In this document: in pieces, positions 44,834-53,159 of the stretch
Numbering within the stretch: the stretch's first letter is position 1
Layout: each line of letters begins with the position of its first letter
Assembly: GCA_020632495.1 (NCBI GenBank)
Contig: JACKFL010000006.1
Span: forward strand, 496,001 to 560,000
Reading direction: 5' to 3'
From: Candidatus Omnitrophota bacterium
GTDB lineage: Bacteria > Omnitrophota > Gorgyraeia > Zapsychrales > Zapsychraceae
DNA length: 64,000 bases
Translations under genes and position numbers: made by a program
The notes under the pieces: model-generated
Databases searched by the model: none
What the model saw: only the letters and a program-made list of their open reading frames with translations
Told to the model about the DNA's origin: nothing

Positions 44834-45834
44834 GCGTGGAACGGTTGGAACAATTAAAACAGGATATCATCGCCGCGGGTAAGTTGTTGTGGGACAAAAA
44901 TCTGGCCGGCGGACTCAACGGCAATATCAGTGCCCGTCTGGACGACGACAGTCTGCTGTTAACGGCGACCGGGACGTGTCTGGGGATGCTCACTCCCGGA
45001 CAACTGCTGCGGCTGCGTGTGGGCGGTGAGATGATCGATGCGGGCCGTGTATCCACGGAGAAATTGCTGCACACGGAAATATACCGGAATTTTCCGGAGG
45101 TCACCGCGGTGATCCATACGCACACGACGTATACCAACGCGTATTTTCTTCACAACGACACGCTTCGCCCGCGCATTTTTGAATCACGTATTTATCTGGG
45201 GGATGTCACCGGCGTCCCGCAAAACACGCCGGCCGTCACCGACGCCGCGCCGGTCATCGAGGCGCTGCGCACCAACAATATTATCGCGCTGCGCAATCAC
45301 GGCGTGGTGGCGATGGGCCGGACACACTTCGACTGTTTTTTGCTGATCCAGGCCTTGGAAGAGGCTGCCCATATCGACGCCTTGAGCCGGCTGTACGCTG
45401 GTGGTGACGCCGGGGGGAAGGCCGCGGAGACCTCAACGGATACGCCAGCCGGAGGCCGTAAATACAAACTGTTTTCGCAAGAACAGATGGACGAGATCGT
45501 CAAACACGTGAATGCCGATGAAAAGATGGGGATCCTAGGTAAGGAAACCAATATGACCTTTGATCTGGCCGTATTGCTCGACGATACCGGTCAGGCGTAC
45601 TCATTCGAATTTGAGCAGGGCCGGATCAAACAGGTGCGCGGGAATGCGCAGGCCGAGTTTGTGGTGTCCGCTCCCGAGAGGATATGGCGTCAGGTATTTA
45701 ACCGCGAGCTCGATCCGTTTGTCGCGACCACGCAGAAGAAAATGAAGTTGGATGGAGACTTTGCGAAAATCTCTAAATGGTACGCCCCTTGTTCACGGGT
45801 CTTTGAAATCTGGGCACAGGTACCGGTGGAATAG
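44830..45834 (+). CDS. Class II aldolase fused to an SCP2-like domain
   Basis: Residues 1-200 form a class II (FucA/AraD) aldolase with an intact zinc site (His96 and His98 in VIHTHTTY, His157 in LRNHGVV) and the general acid/base Glu77. Residues about 210-334 resemble an SCP2 sterol-carrier domain: MTFDLAVLLDDTGQAYSFEF, GRIKQVRGNAQAEFVVSAPE and KKMKLDGDFAKISKW. In DHAP-shunt pathways such aldolases split 5-deoxyribulose or methylthioribulose 1-phosphate to DHAP and a short aldehyde. The fused lipid-binding-type domain is unusual. The start overlaps the previous stop (ATGA). Confidence 0.85.
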   Translation: MSVERLEQLKQDIIAAGKLLWDKNLAGGLNGNISARLDDDSLLLTATGTCLGMLTPGQLLRLRVGGEMIDAGRVSTEKLLHTEIYRNFPEVTAVIHTHTTYTNAYFLHNDTLRPRIFESRIYLGDVTGVPQNTPAVTDAAPVIEALRTNNIIALRNHGVVAMGRTHFDCFLLIQALEEAAHIDALSRLYAGGDAGGKAAETSTDTPAGGRKYKLFSQEQMDEIVKHVNADEKMGILGKETNMTFDLAVLLDDTGQAYSFEFEQGRIKQVRGNAQAEFVVSAPERIWRQVFNRELDPFVATTQKKMKLDGDFAKISKWYAPCSRVFEIWAQVPVE

Positions 45835-45835
45835 T

Positions 45836-47263
45836 ATGACGCAGACGACCGGCCAGACCTTTGACGCAATCAATCCGGCCACGGGACAGGCCTTCCGCAC
45901 GTTACCGGATGCCAATATGGAGGATGCCGTCGCCGTGATCGCCCGGGCCCGCCGGGCCTTTGATGAAGGCTTGTGGCCGGGGATGAGTTACGCCGAACGC
46001 GGGATTTATTTGAAGAAGATTGCTCAATTGATTCGCGAACACGCCAAGGAGCTGGCGGACCTGGAAGTCGCGGATGTCGGCAAGACGATCAAGCACGCCA
46101 ATTTTATCGATGTACCGACGGCGGCGGATTGCTTTGAGTACTTCAGTTCCGTCAGCGTGGAGGATGTGGAAAATGCCGTGGCCGCCCCGGTGGCCAGCCG
46201 GACCGTGTACGAACCGCGGGGTGTTATTACGGCCATTTGCGCCTACAATTATCCGTTGATTTATGCCGCCTGGAAGATCGCGCCGGCGATCATTACCGGG
46301 AATACGGTCATCCTCAAGCCTTCACCGCTGGCCGCGGCGACCATTCATCGGCTGGGAGAATTGCTGCCGGCCACCGGACTTCCGGAAGGGGTGGTCAATG
46401 TCATTACGACCACCAGCGACGAGGTCGCGGCCAAGCTGGTCCGCTGTTCCAAGGTCGACATGGTCAGTTTCACCGGCGGCACCGAGACCGGAAAGAAGGT
46501 GATGGCCGAAGCCGCGAAGAAGGCGAAAAAGGTGGTCCTTGAACTGGGCGGCAAGTCACCGAACATCGTTTTTACCGACTGTCGGCTAGAAGCGGCGCTC
46601 GGCGGGGCGCTTTCGGCGATCTTTATCAATCAAGGGCAGATGTGCACGGCGGGATCGCGCCTGTTTGTTCAGGACGAGCTGCACGACGAGTTTGTCAAAC
46701 GTCTGGTGGAGCGTGCCCGGACGTTGAAGATGGGCAACCCGGCCGACGCCGCCACGGAGTTCGGACCGCTCACCAGCCGGGAGCATCGTGACCGGTTGTT
46801 GCAGACCATCGCCCGGGCCCGCGAAGAAGGCGCGACAGTGGCCTGCGGCGGGCGCGCGCCTAACAGTGAGGGATATTTCCTGGAGCCGACGATCCTGACC
46901 GGTGTCACGAATGACATGGCCGTGGCTCGCGAAGAATGTTTCGGACCGGTCCTGTCCGTCATCCGTTTTCAGACGGAAGAGGAAGCGGTGGCTATGGCGA
47001 ACGATTCCCGTTACGGTCTGGCCGGTTGCGTGTGGACACAGGATGAACAAAGGGCGTCGCGAGTCGCCCGCGCGTTAAAGGCCGGCACCGTCTGGATTAA
47101 CACGTATGGTAACTTTTTTAACGAAGCCCCCTTCGGCGGGGTAAAGCAAAGCGGATTCGGCTGTGAGCTCGGCACGGAGGGATTAAAAGAATACGTTCAG
47201 GCCAAACATGTGTGTATTGACAAGACTCCGGGAGGGATGCCGCTGGCGGCATCATGGTTTTGA
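45836..47263 (+). CDS. Aldehyde dehydrogenase (ALDH superfamily)
   Basis: From ATG 45836 (1 nt after the aldolase stop) the 475-residue protein has the NAD-binding fold with SFTGGTETGKKVM, the catalytic Glu236 in LELGGKSPN and Cys270 in NQGQMCTAGSR, and the terminal FGGVKQSGFGCELG. It oxidises an aldehyde to an acid with NAD(P). Next to the aldolase its likely substrate is the aldehyde released there, such as acetaldehyde from a 5-deoxypentulose. That removes a toxic product and yields an acid that the acyl-AMP ligase could use. Confidence 0.93.
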   Translation: MTQTTGQTFDAINPATGQAFRTLPDANMEDAVAVIARARRAFDEGLWPGMSYAERGIYLKKIAQLIREHAKELADLEVADVGKTIKHANFIDVPTAADCFEYFSSVSVEDVENAVAAPVASRTVYEPRGVITAICAYNYPLIYAAWKIAPAIITGNTVILKPSPLAAATIHRLGELLPATGLPEGVVNVITTTSDEVAAKLVRCSKVDMVSFTGGTETGKKVMAEAAKKAKKVVLELGGKSPNIVFTDCRLEAALGGALSAIFINQGQMCTAGSRLFVQDELHDEFVKRLVERARTLKMGNPADAATEFGPLTSREHRDRLLQTIARAREEGATVACGGRAPNSEGYFLEPTILTGVTNDMAVAREECFGPVLSVIRFQTEEEAVAMANDSRYGLAGCVWTQDEQRASRVARALKAGTVWINTYGNFFNEAPFGGVKQSGFGCELGTEGLKEYVQAKHVCIDKTPGGMPLAASWF

Positions 47264-47293
47264 CTGTCTGATTTCGGCAAGGCCAGGATATAT

Positions 47294-47413
47294 ATGGTGA
47301 GCCAATTGATCGGTTGGTTCAAAAAGAAAAAAAATAAAGTGGAAGGCCGCGCGCAGCAGCTCAGGACCGGCAGACACGGCAACGCAGAACAACGAAAAGG
47401 GGAGATGATATGA
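47294..47413 (+). CDS. 39-codon basic peptide, coupled to the radical SAM gene
   Basis: A short frame from ATG 47294 to TGA 47411-47413 with AGGA upstream. The peptide begins MVSQLIGWFKKKKNKVEG and is strongly basic. Its stop overlaps the radical SAM start in an ATGA tetranucleotide, the coupling used elsewhere in this operon, which favours real translation. It may simply be a leader that positions ribosomes for the next gene. Confidence 0.4.
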   Translation: MVSQLIGWFKKKKNKVEGRAQQLRTGRHGNAEQRKGEMI

Positions 47414-48879
47414 AGGCATTATTTTTAACACCGCCGCTGAAGGCGTGGGATTCACATGGGCACCACTTGGCAGCCAATCAGATGCACGCGCAGTTGGCCG
47501 CATTTTTACGTGAAAAGAAAACCGCTGAGGTTGAGGCGCTTGACTGCCGTGCTTTGGAGCTGGACTGGGACGGGATGCTGGCGAAGGTCCGCGAAATCAA
47601 GCCGGACATCGTCTTTGTCGGCGAACTGTTGCACTCGACGTGCGGCGCGGCGGTCATTTGGTACTTCAATGAAGGACTGCGGATCATCAAAGAGGCGATG
47701 CCCGAAGTCAGGACGGTCGCCGGCGGACTGTGGTATTCCGGGGATGCGGAGCGGCAAATGCGGCTGAACCCGACGATCGATTACATCATGCTCGGTGAGG
47801 CGGAAATCACGATGGAAGAGCTGATTCACAATCTGGAGGATCCTAAAGTCGACGAACGTGAGATCCCGGGACTGGTCTCACGCCGGGAGGACGGGACGAT
47901 CGTCTTCGGTCCGCACCGCGATCTCATTCCTAATCTGAATGTTTTGCCGATGCCGGCCTACGATTTGTTTCCGATGGAGAAGTACGTCGGCCACACCTAT
48001 TGGAAGCCCTTCGCTGAAATGATGACCTCCCGCGGTTGTCCGGGCAAGTGCCACTTCTGTTATGAATGGGCTCTTTATGACAGCCGGACAGCGGCACAGG
48101 ACTTTACGTCGTGGCGGGGTATGACGGGTAAACGCATCGTCGATGAACTGGACGTGCTGGAAAAGCAGTACGGGATCAACACGGTTGTTATGCAGGACGA
48201 CGCCTTTAACAGCGACACCGAGGCGATGATCGAGTTTTGCGAGGAAAAGATCAAGCGCGGCAATAAGATCGACTGGGTCTGTCTGGGACGGGCCGATCAG
48301 TGGATCAGCCAGCAGGACATCCTGCCGCTTATGCGCAAGGCCGGTCTCTTTCTGGCGTTAACCGGCGTTGAGGTCGAGGATGATATGACACTTACCAAGC
48401 AGGGCAAAGGTGTCACCATCGGACAGATCAGTGACACGATCCGTATTTTGCGGGAGAATAATATCGGTTCGGTCGGGACGGTGCTGATCGGCCTGCGCGA
48501 CGACGACGAGGCCAGGATTAAGGAACGTCTTCGAGTGGCCGATGAAATCGATCCGGACATTTTCGCGCTGGATTATCTGACGCCGGTACCGAATTCACCG
48601 GACTGGAAATACGGTATCAAACAGGGTTGGTTTGACCCCGACAAAATCGATCTGAAGTTATGGGATTTTCAGCATCCGGTCATCCCGACGGACCATCTGA
48701 CTATCGAAGAGGTCGGACGCCTGGGGGCGTGGTGCATGCGGGAATACTATTCGAAGCCGGAGCGCATTCACCGCATCATGTCTTCGGACTACGACATGAA
48801 GGTCAAGCTGTGCGTGAAGGACTTTATGAACAATATCTCCAAGTGGGAGGCCAATTCCCGCGTGGCGGCCAAGGCGTAG
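47410..48879 (+). CDS. B12-binding-domain-like radical SAM protein
   Basis: The 489-residue protein has a Rossmann-like N-terminal domain typical of cobalamin-binding radical SAM enzymes (about 1-150; DIVFVGELLHSTCGAAVI, TVAGGLWYSGD). The radical SAM core follows, with the cluster motif CPGKCHFC (Cys210, 214, 217). The strict DxHxxG B12 ligand motif is not seen. The set-up resembles BchE-type oxidative cyclases and related enzymes that work without oxygen. In a polyketide context it could oxidise, cyclise or methylate the carbon skeleton. Each turnover would release 5'-deoxyadenosine, which the upstream module could salvage. Confidence 0.85.
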   Translation: MKALFLTPPLKAWDSHGHHLAANQMHAQLAAFLREKKTAEVEALDCRALELDWDGMLAKVREIKPDIVFVGELLHSTCGAAVIWYFNEGLRIIKEAMPEVRTVAGGLWYSGDAERQMRLNPTIDYIMLGEAEITMEELIHNLEDPKVDEREIPGLVSRREDGTIVFGPHRDLIPNLNVLPMPAYDLFPMEKYVGHTYWKPFAEMMTSRGCPGKCHFCYEWALYDSRTAAQDFTSWRGMTGKRIVDELDVLEKQYGINTVVMQDDAFNSDTEAMIEFCEEKIKRGNKIDWVCLGRADQWISQQDILPLMRKAGLFLALTGVEVEDDMTLTKQGKGVTIGQISDTIRILRENNIGSVGTVLIGLRDDDEARIKERLRVADEIDPDIFALDYLTPVPNSPDWKYGIKQGWFDPDKIDLKLWDFQHPVIPTDHLTIEEVGRLGAWCMREYYSKPERIHRIMSSDYDMKVKLCVKDFMNNISKWEANSRVAAKA

Positions 48880-48888
48880 GAGGTCCGC

Positions 48889-49170
48889 ATGAGTGAAACG
48901 CAATCTCCCCCGGTGGCCTGGAACCCTCAGGCCAAGGCCAAATACGACGAGATGATTGCCAAGATCCCGTTGTTCCATCGCGAGATCGCCAAGCAAGTCG
49001 TCGATAAAAAGGCCGCGCAAAACGCCCAGTCCCGCGGGGCGGCCGCGATTGAAGAGGAAGATATCATTCGCGCCTTTTTCACGGAGGTACCGATGACCTT
49101 TTACAGCTTGATGATCCGGCTGTTCGAAAGTGTCGGATTTGATTACAAACCGTACGAACCCAAGGATTGA
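48889..49170 (+). CDS. PCP_red-domain small protein
   Basis: A 93-residue product resembling the C-terminal domain of the protochlorophyllide reductase B subunit: KYDEMIAKIPLFHREIAKQV, then AIEEEDIIRAFF. That domain caps the DPOR active site, and stand-alone versions occur beside radical SAM or electron-transfer genes. It follows the radical SAM gene by 9 nt with TAGGAGGT before ATG 48889, so it may be a partner of that enzyme. Confidence 0.7.
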   Translation: MSETQSPPVAWNPQAKAKYDEMIAKIPLFHREIAKQVVDKKAAQNAQSRGAAAIEEEDIIRAFFTEVPMTFYSLMIRLFESVGFDYKPYEPKD

Positions 49171-49179
49171 GGGAAGTGC

Positions 49180-50205
49180 ATGCGTATTGCCGTTATCGGC
49201 GCCGGGGCTATCGGAGCCACCGTCGCCGCCTATCTGAGTAAAAGCGACAGCGACGTGTTGCTGATCGGACGGCCCGACCAGGTGGAGGCGATCAAGGCCC
49301 GCGGTTTGACGGTCCGCGGTATAGGCGGTGATGAAGTGGTGCATCCGCGCGCGGCAACGGCGCTCGATGCCGCGTATGATCTGGTTATTTTTGCGACCAA
49401 GACCCAGGACCTGGAGCGCGCCTACCAGGCGAACGCGGATTATCTGGAGGATTGTTATGTCCTGACGACGCAAAACGGGGTGCAGGCCGACAATATTCTC
49501 AGTAGCCATTATGATCCCGGCAGGCAGCTGAGCAGTATCGTGATGTTCGGGGCGACCTACACCACGCCCGGCGAGGTGGTCTACAATTTTCCCGGCGACT
49601 GGATTGTTGGAAAGCCGTATACTCCGCTCGATCCGGCGTTTCACCGGATCCTTGAGACTTTACGTACGGACGCGCTGCCGGTGGTTTCATCGGACAATAT
49701 TATGGGAATGAAGTATTTGAAGTTGTTCGTCAATTTTAATAATTGCCTGCCGGCGCTGATCGGCAAGTCGATGCAGGAGACGTTTGCCGACCTGGATTTC
49801 TGCCGCTTGAGCATCCGGCTGCTCAAGGAGGGCGTGGGAATCGTTAACAAGGCGCATATCGAGCTGACTTCTTTGCCGCAATTTTCCACCGACCGGATTT
49901 ACGGTCTGATCAATATGCCCGAGGAGCAGGCCGCGGGGATCATGAACAAGACGCTGACCGGCCTCAGTGCCGAGCCTCTTTACGGATCGGTCTTGCAAAG
50001 TATTATGCGCGGCCGGACTTCTGAAATTGATTTTATCAACGGTGAGGTGGTTGCGTTGGCCAAAGGTATGCAACAGAGCGCGCCGCTTAACGAACAGGTG
50101 GTCCGCATGGTTCACGAAGTGGAGAGCCGCGGGGGATATTTCTCCGTCGGACAAGTTAAAGAAGCTTTCGAGCTGACCGGGGCTCCCAGTCAGCCAACAT
50201 CATAA
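49180..50205 (+). CDS. Ketopantoate reductase-like NAD(P)-dependent reductase (PanE/ApbA family)
   Basis: A 341-residue protein with the N-terminal dinucleotide fold (IAVIGAGAIGATVAAYLS) and the family motifs FATKTQDLERA, TTQNGVQADNIL (Asn-Gly) and, in the C-terminal helical domain, MKYLKLFVNFNNCLPALIGK with the catalytic Lys. Pantothenate synthesis is possible but the neighbourhood suggests a pathway-specific reductase acting on a keto acid or keto intermediate. It lies 9 nt after the PCP_red gene and 12 nt before the ketosynthase gene. Confidence 0.82.
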   Translation: MRIAVIGAGAIGATVAAYLSKSDSDVLLIGRPDQVEAIKARGLTVRGIGGDEVVHPRAATALDAAYDLVIFATKTQDLERAYQANADYLEDCYVLTTQNGVQADNILSSHYDPGRQLSSIVMFGATYTTPGEVVYNFPGDWIVGKPYTPLDPAFHRILETLRTDALPVVSSDNIMGMKYLKLFVNFNNCLPALIGKSMQETFADLDFCRLSIRLLKEGVGIVNKAHIELTSLPQFSTDRIYGLINMPEEQAAGIMNKTLTGLSAEPLYGSVLQSIMRGRTSEIDFINGEVVALAKGMQQSAPLNEQVVRMVHEVESRGGYFSVGQVKEAFELTGAPSQPTS

Positions 50206-50217
50206 TAAGGACGACAT

Positions 50218-51483
50218 ATGAGTAAACGCAGAGTAGTCGTAACGGGAGTGGGGGTTATTGCCCCCAACGGCATCGGCAAGGAGGCCTGCTGGGACGGTAT
50301 GATCAACGGCCGGTCGGCCATCCGCCGGGTGACCGAGTTTGACGTATCGATGTTCAACACCAAGATAGCCGCCCAGGTCCATGACTTCGATCCGGTCCGG
50401 TTGGGATTGACGCGGGAAGAGGCGGTGCGTATGGATCGCTTCGTTCAGTTCGCGATGGTGGCGGCGCGCATGGCCCTGGAGGACTCGTCGATTGATCTGA
50501 AAGGCGTGAACAGGGCGCGCATGGGCGTGTCGCTGGCGAACGCGATTTGCGGAACTAAGTATCTGGAAGAAGAATTTGCCCTGGTGACGAACAGCGGCCG
50601 GGCACCGATCGACCCGACGCTGGTCCGGCCGGATTTGTACGATGCGGCGATGTTCAATACGCCGTCGAGCGAGATTTCGGCGAAGTACGGTTTGCATGGC
50701 GTGTGCAACACCATCTCGACGGGATGTACGGCGGGAACCGATTCGGTGGGTTTTTCCTACGAAGCCATCCAGGACGGCGACGTGGACATCATGATCACCG
50801 GCGCTTCGGAAGCGCCGATTACGCCGATCACCTTCGGGGCCTTCGATACCGTCAATGTGTTGTCGACGTTGAACGATGACCCGGCCAAGGCCTCACGGCC
50901 GTTTGACGCCAAACGCAACGGCTTTGTGATTTCGGAAGGGGCCGGGATACTCATTGTCGAGGAGCTGGAGCACGCACGCCGGCGCGGGGCCAAGATCTAC
51001 TGTGAGATTATCGGCTTCGGCACCACCTGCAATGCGTATCACATGACCGATCTGCCGCCGGAGGGTGATGCCAAGGCCGCTTGCATCCGGCTGGCACTGG
51101 AAGACGCCGCGGTGCGTCCGGATGAGATCGATTACATCAATGCCCACGGATCGTCGACGCGGCAGAACGACGTCTTTGAGACCAATGCCTACAAGATGGT
51201 CTTCGGTGACTATGCCTATAAGGTGCCGATCAGTTCGTTGAAGTCGATGATCGGTCATCCGCTGGCCGGTGCCAACGGGATCGAGTTGGCCGTGGGGTCA
51301 TTGATTTTCGAGCGGAACATGCTGCCGCCGACGATCAATCAGGAGGAGGCAGACCCGCAATGCGACCTGGACTACGTTCCCAACAAGGCGCGCGAACGGC
51401 GGGTCCAGTGTATGCTCAAGACCTCCAGCGGGTTTTCGGGAATTCATTCGGCGATGGTATTGCGCCGGTTTAACGACAATTGA
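50218..51483 (+). CDS. Ketosynthase alpha (type II PKS/FabF-like)
   Basis: Catalyses Claisen condensation of malonyl-ACP units. The 421-residue protein has an intact triad: Cys170 in STGCTAGTDSVG, His310 in NAHGSSTRQND and His347 in LKSMIGHPLAG. The TGCTAGTDSVG nucleophile loop and the GASEAPITPI strand are closer to aromatic-PKS KS alpha proteins (TGCTSGLDSVG) than to housekeeping FabF (as recalled, not aligned). The next gene encodes a triad-less homologue, the arrangement of KS alpha-beta heterodimers. It starts 12 nt after the reductase. Confidence 0.9.
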   Translation: MSKRRVVVTGVGVIAPNGIGKEACWDGMINGRSAIRRVTEFDVSMFNTKIAAQVHDFDPVRLGLTREEAVRMDRFVQFAMVAARMALEDSSIDLKGVNRARMGVSLANAICGTKYLEEEFALVTNSGRAPIDPTLVRPDLYDAAMFNTPSSEISAKYGLHGVCNTISTGCTAGTDSVGFSYEAIQDGDVDIMITGASEAPITPITFGAFDTVNVLSTLNDDPAKASRPFDAKRNGFVISEGAGILIVEELEHARRRGAKIYCEIIGFGTTCNAYHMTDLPPEGDAKAACIRLALEDAAVRPDEIDYINAHGSSTRQNDVFETNAYKMVFGDYAYKVPISSLKSMIGHPLAGANGIELAVGSLIFERNMLPPTINQEEADPQCDLDYVPNKARERRVQCMLKTSSGFSGIHSAMVLRRFNDN

Positions 51484-51496
51484 CACGGGATATCTT

Positions 51497-52729
51497 ATGG
51501 AAAAAGTAGCCGTAACCGGTCTGGGAGTGGTTTCCCCCAGCGGGATCGATTTGCATCAGTTTTGGGCCAATGTTAAAGCGGGCCGGCCTGCCGTCGAGAA
51601 AATCGAGCGCTTTGATGCGTCCAAGTATACGTCGCGCATCGCGGGGCATGTCAAGGAATTGGAGGCCTACAGCAATGTGTCTTCACGCCTGCTGAAGAAG
51701 ATCGATGTTTTTTCGCACATGGCGCTGGTGGCCTCTGAGTTGGCGATACAGGATGCCAAGCTTGACCTGGAGTCCGAGAATAAGGAACGGGCCGGCATTT
51801 TCATGGGCAACGCGATCGGCGGCTGGCTGTACGGTGAGACCGAGCTGCGCGATCTCTACATCGAGGGTCGGGAGGGCGTCAGTCCTTTTATGGCCTCGGC
51901 CTGGTTTCCGGCGGCACCGCAGGGGCAGGTGTCAATCCGCTACGGTCTGAAAGGCTACAGCAAGACCGTCGTGGCCGACCGGGCGAGTTCGCTGATGGCT
52001 ATCGCGTATGCCGCCCGGACCATAAACCGTGGCAAGAATGATTTCATTTTGGCCGGCGGCATGGAGGCCCCGGTGACACCCTACGCGTTGCTGTGTTGCC
52101 AAACTTCCGGGGTGCTCACGCAGCAGAACGACACGCCGCACACGGCCTATAAGCCTTTTGCCAAGGGCCGGGACGGTCTGGCCATCGCTGAGGGGGCTGG
52201 CATCGTGGTGCTTGAACCGACACAGCGGGCCGCGTCCCGCGGGGTCCCCGTTTACGGGTACATTGCCGGCTTCGGGACCACCACCGACGCGGTCGACCGG
52301 ATTGATCCGGCGCCCGACGGTGAGGAATTGGCACGCGCGATAGGGATCGCCTTGGACAATGCCGGACTGCGTCCCGAGGATATCGATTATATTTGCCTGG
52401 ACGGCGCTGGAACGCCGCTGGGGGATGTCACCGAGACGCTCGCCATAAAGAAGGCCTTCGGTGATCACGCCGGCCGGCTGGTGTGTTCGGCTCCGAAGGC
52501 GGTCTTCGGCAATCTGCTCGGCGCGACCGGCGCGGTGGATCTCATTACCACATTACTGGCCATGCAATACAACACGGTCCCGCCGACGATCAATCTCGAC
52601 GAGCCCGACCCCGAATGTGATCTGGATTACTGTCCGGGTGAGGCGCGTGAAATGGAAATCAATAACGCGCTGATCATCAACCGCGGGCGGGGCGGGATCA
52701 ACTGCGCGCTGGTCGTACAGAAGAATTGA
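51497..52729 (+). CDS. Chain-length-factor-like ketosynthase beta
   Basis: A 410-residue KS-fold protein 13 nt after KS alpha. The nucleophile position is Arg162 (VVADRASSLMAIA) instead of Cys, and the two catalytic His are replaced by Asp302 (YICLDGAGTP) and Asn338 (KAVFGNLLGATG). It therefore cannot condense on its own. In type II PKSs such KS beta subunits pair with KS alpha and set chain length; most actinobacterial forms have Gln at the Cys position, so Arg is unusual. The N- and C-terminal KS signatures (VAVTGLGVVSPSGI, YNTVPPTINLDEPDPECDLD) are retained. Confidence 0.9.
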   Translation: MEKVAVTGLGVVSPSGIDLHQFWANVKAGRPAVEKIERFDASKYTSRIAGHVKELEAYSNVSSRLLKKIDVFSHMALVASELAIQDAKLDLESENKERAGIFMGNAIGGWLYGETELRDLYIEGREGVSPFMASAWFPAAPQGQVSIRYGLKGYSKTVVADRASSLMAIAYAARTINRGKNDFILAGGMEAPVTPYALLCCQTSGVLTQQNDTPHTAYKPFAKGRDGLAIAEGAGIVVLEPTQRAASRGVPVYGYIAGFGTTTDAVDRIDPAPDGEELARAIGIALDNAGLRPEDIDYICLDGAGTPLGDVTETLAIKKAFGDHAGRLVCSAPKAVFGNLLGATGAVDLITTLLAMQYNTVPPTINLDEPDPECDLDYCPGEAREMEINNALIINRGRGGINCALVVQKN

Positions 52730-52783
52730 CCCGTACACCTGACGGGAATTGGCGATAACGCACAAGGGAGAGGAGAATTTCCT

Positions 52784-53020
52784 ATGACTGCGGAAGAAAC
52801 CCTGAACCAAATATTGAAGGATGTCCTCGATATCAAGCCGGAGGACATAATTCGTGACCGGCCTTTGGCCGAAGCCCACGAAGTTGACTCTACCGAAATG
52901 GTCGAAATCTCCGTCGGGCTGAAAAAGAATCTGCAGATTGAGATCGGCGACAATGAACTGAAGAAGACGCATACTTACCAGGATATTCTGGGGATTCTCG
53001 CGGATAAGGGGGCCAGCTAA
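52784..53020 (+). CDS. Acyl carrier protein
   Basis: The 78-residue acidic protein carries the phosphopantetheine serine (Ser36) in the EVDSTEMVEI motif, between helix 1 and helix 2 of an ACP. It holds the growing polyketide chain while KS alpha-beta extends it. GGAGAGGAG precedes ATG 52784. The gap of 54 nt before it is the largest in this part of the operon. Confidence 0.93.
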   Translation: MTAEETLNQILKDVLDIKPEDIIRDRPLAEAHEVDSTEMVEISVGLKKNLQIEIGDNELKKTHTYQDILGILADKGAS

Positions 53021-53131
53021 ATGCTCTCAACGCCCAAGGAGAAGATGAAGGCCGGCGCGATCCTGATGATCCTCGGCGGGTTGCTTTTGATATTTATCTT
53101 TGTGGTCACTTTTTTGCGCGGCGGACAATAG
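53021..53131 (+). CDS. 36-aa single-pass membrane peptide
   Basis: The ATG at 53021 follows the ACP stop directly. The frame encodes 36 residues: a short charged N terminus (MLSTPKEKMKAG) and one TM segment of about 20 residues ending in FLRGGQ. AAGGGGG lies within the end of the ACP gene. Its placement between ACP and cyclase suggests a membrane tether or an accessory of the exporter or synthase. The family is unknown. Confidence 0.55.
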   Translation: MLSTPKEKMKAGAILMILGGLLLIFIFVVTFLRGGQ

Positions 53132-53159
53132 ATGCCGCCGGAAATTGAGGAAATGGATT

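Noticed and set aside
50218..52729. Reading the two ketosynthases as housekeeping FabF or as an aryl polyene KS/CLF pair
   Set aside because: The TGCTAGTDSVG loop, the triad-less partner, the TcmN-like aromatase/cyclase and the PF04199-like cyclase fit an aromatic type II PKS better; no aryl polyene acyltransferase, thioesterase or dehydratase genes are present. A tree is still needed.
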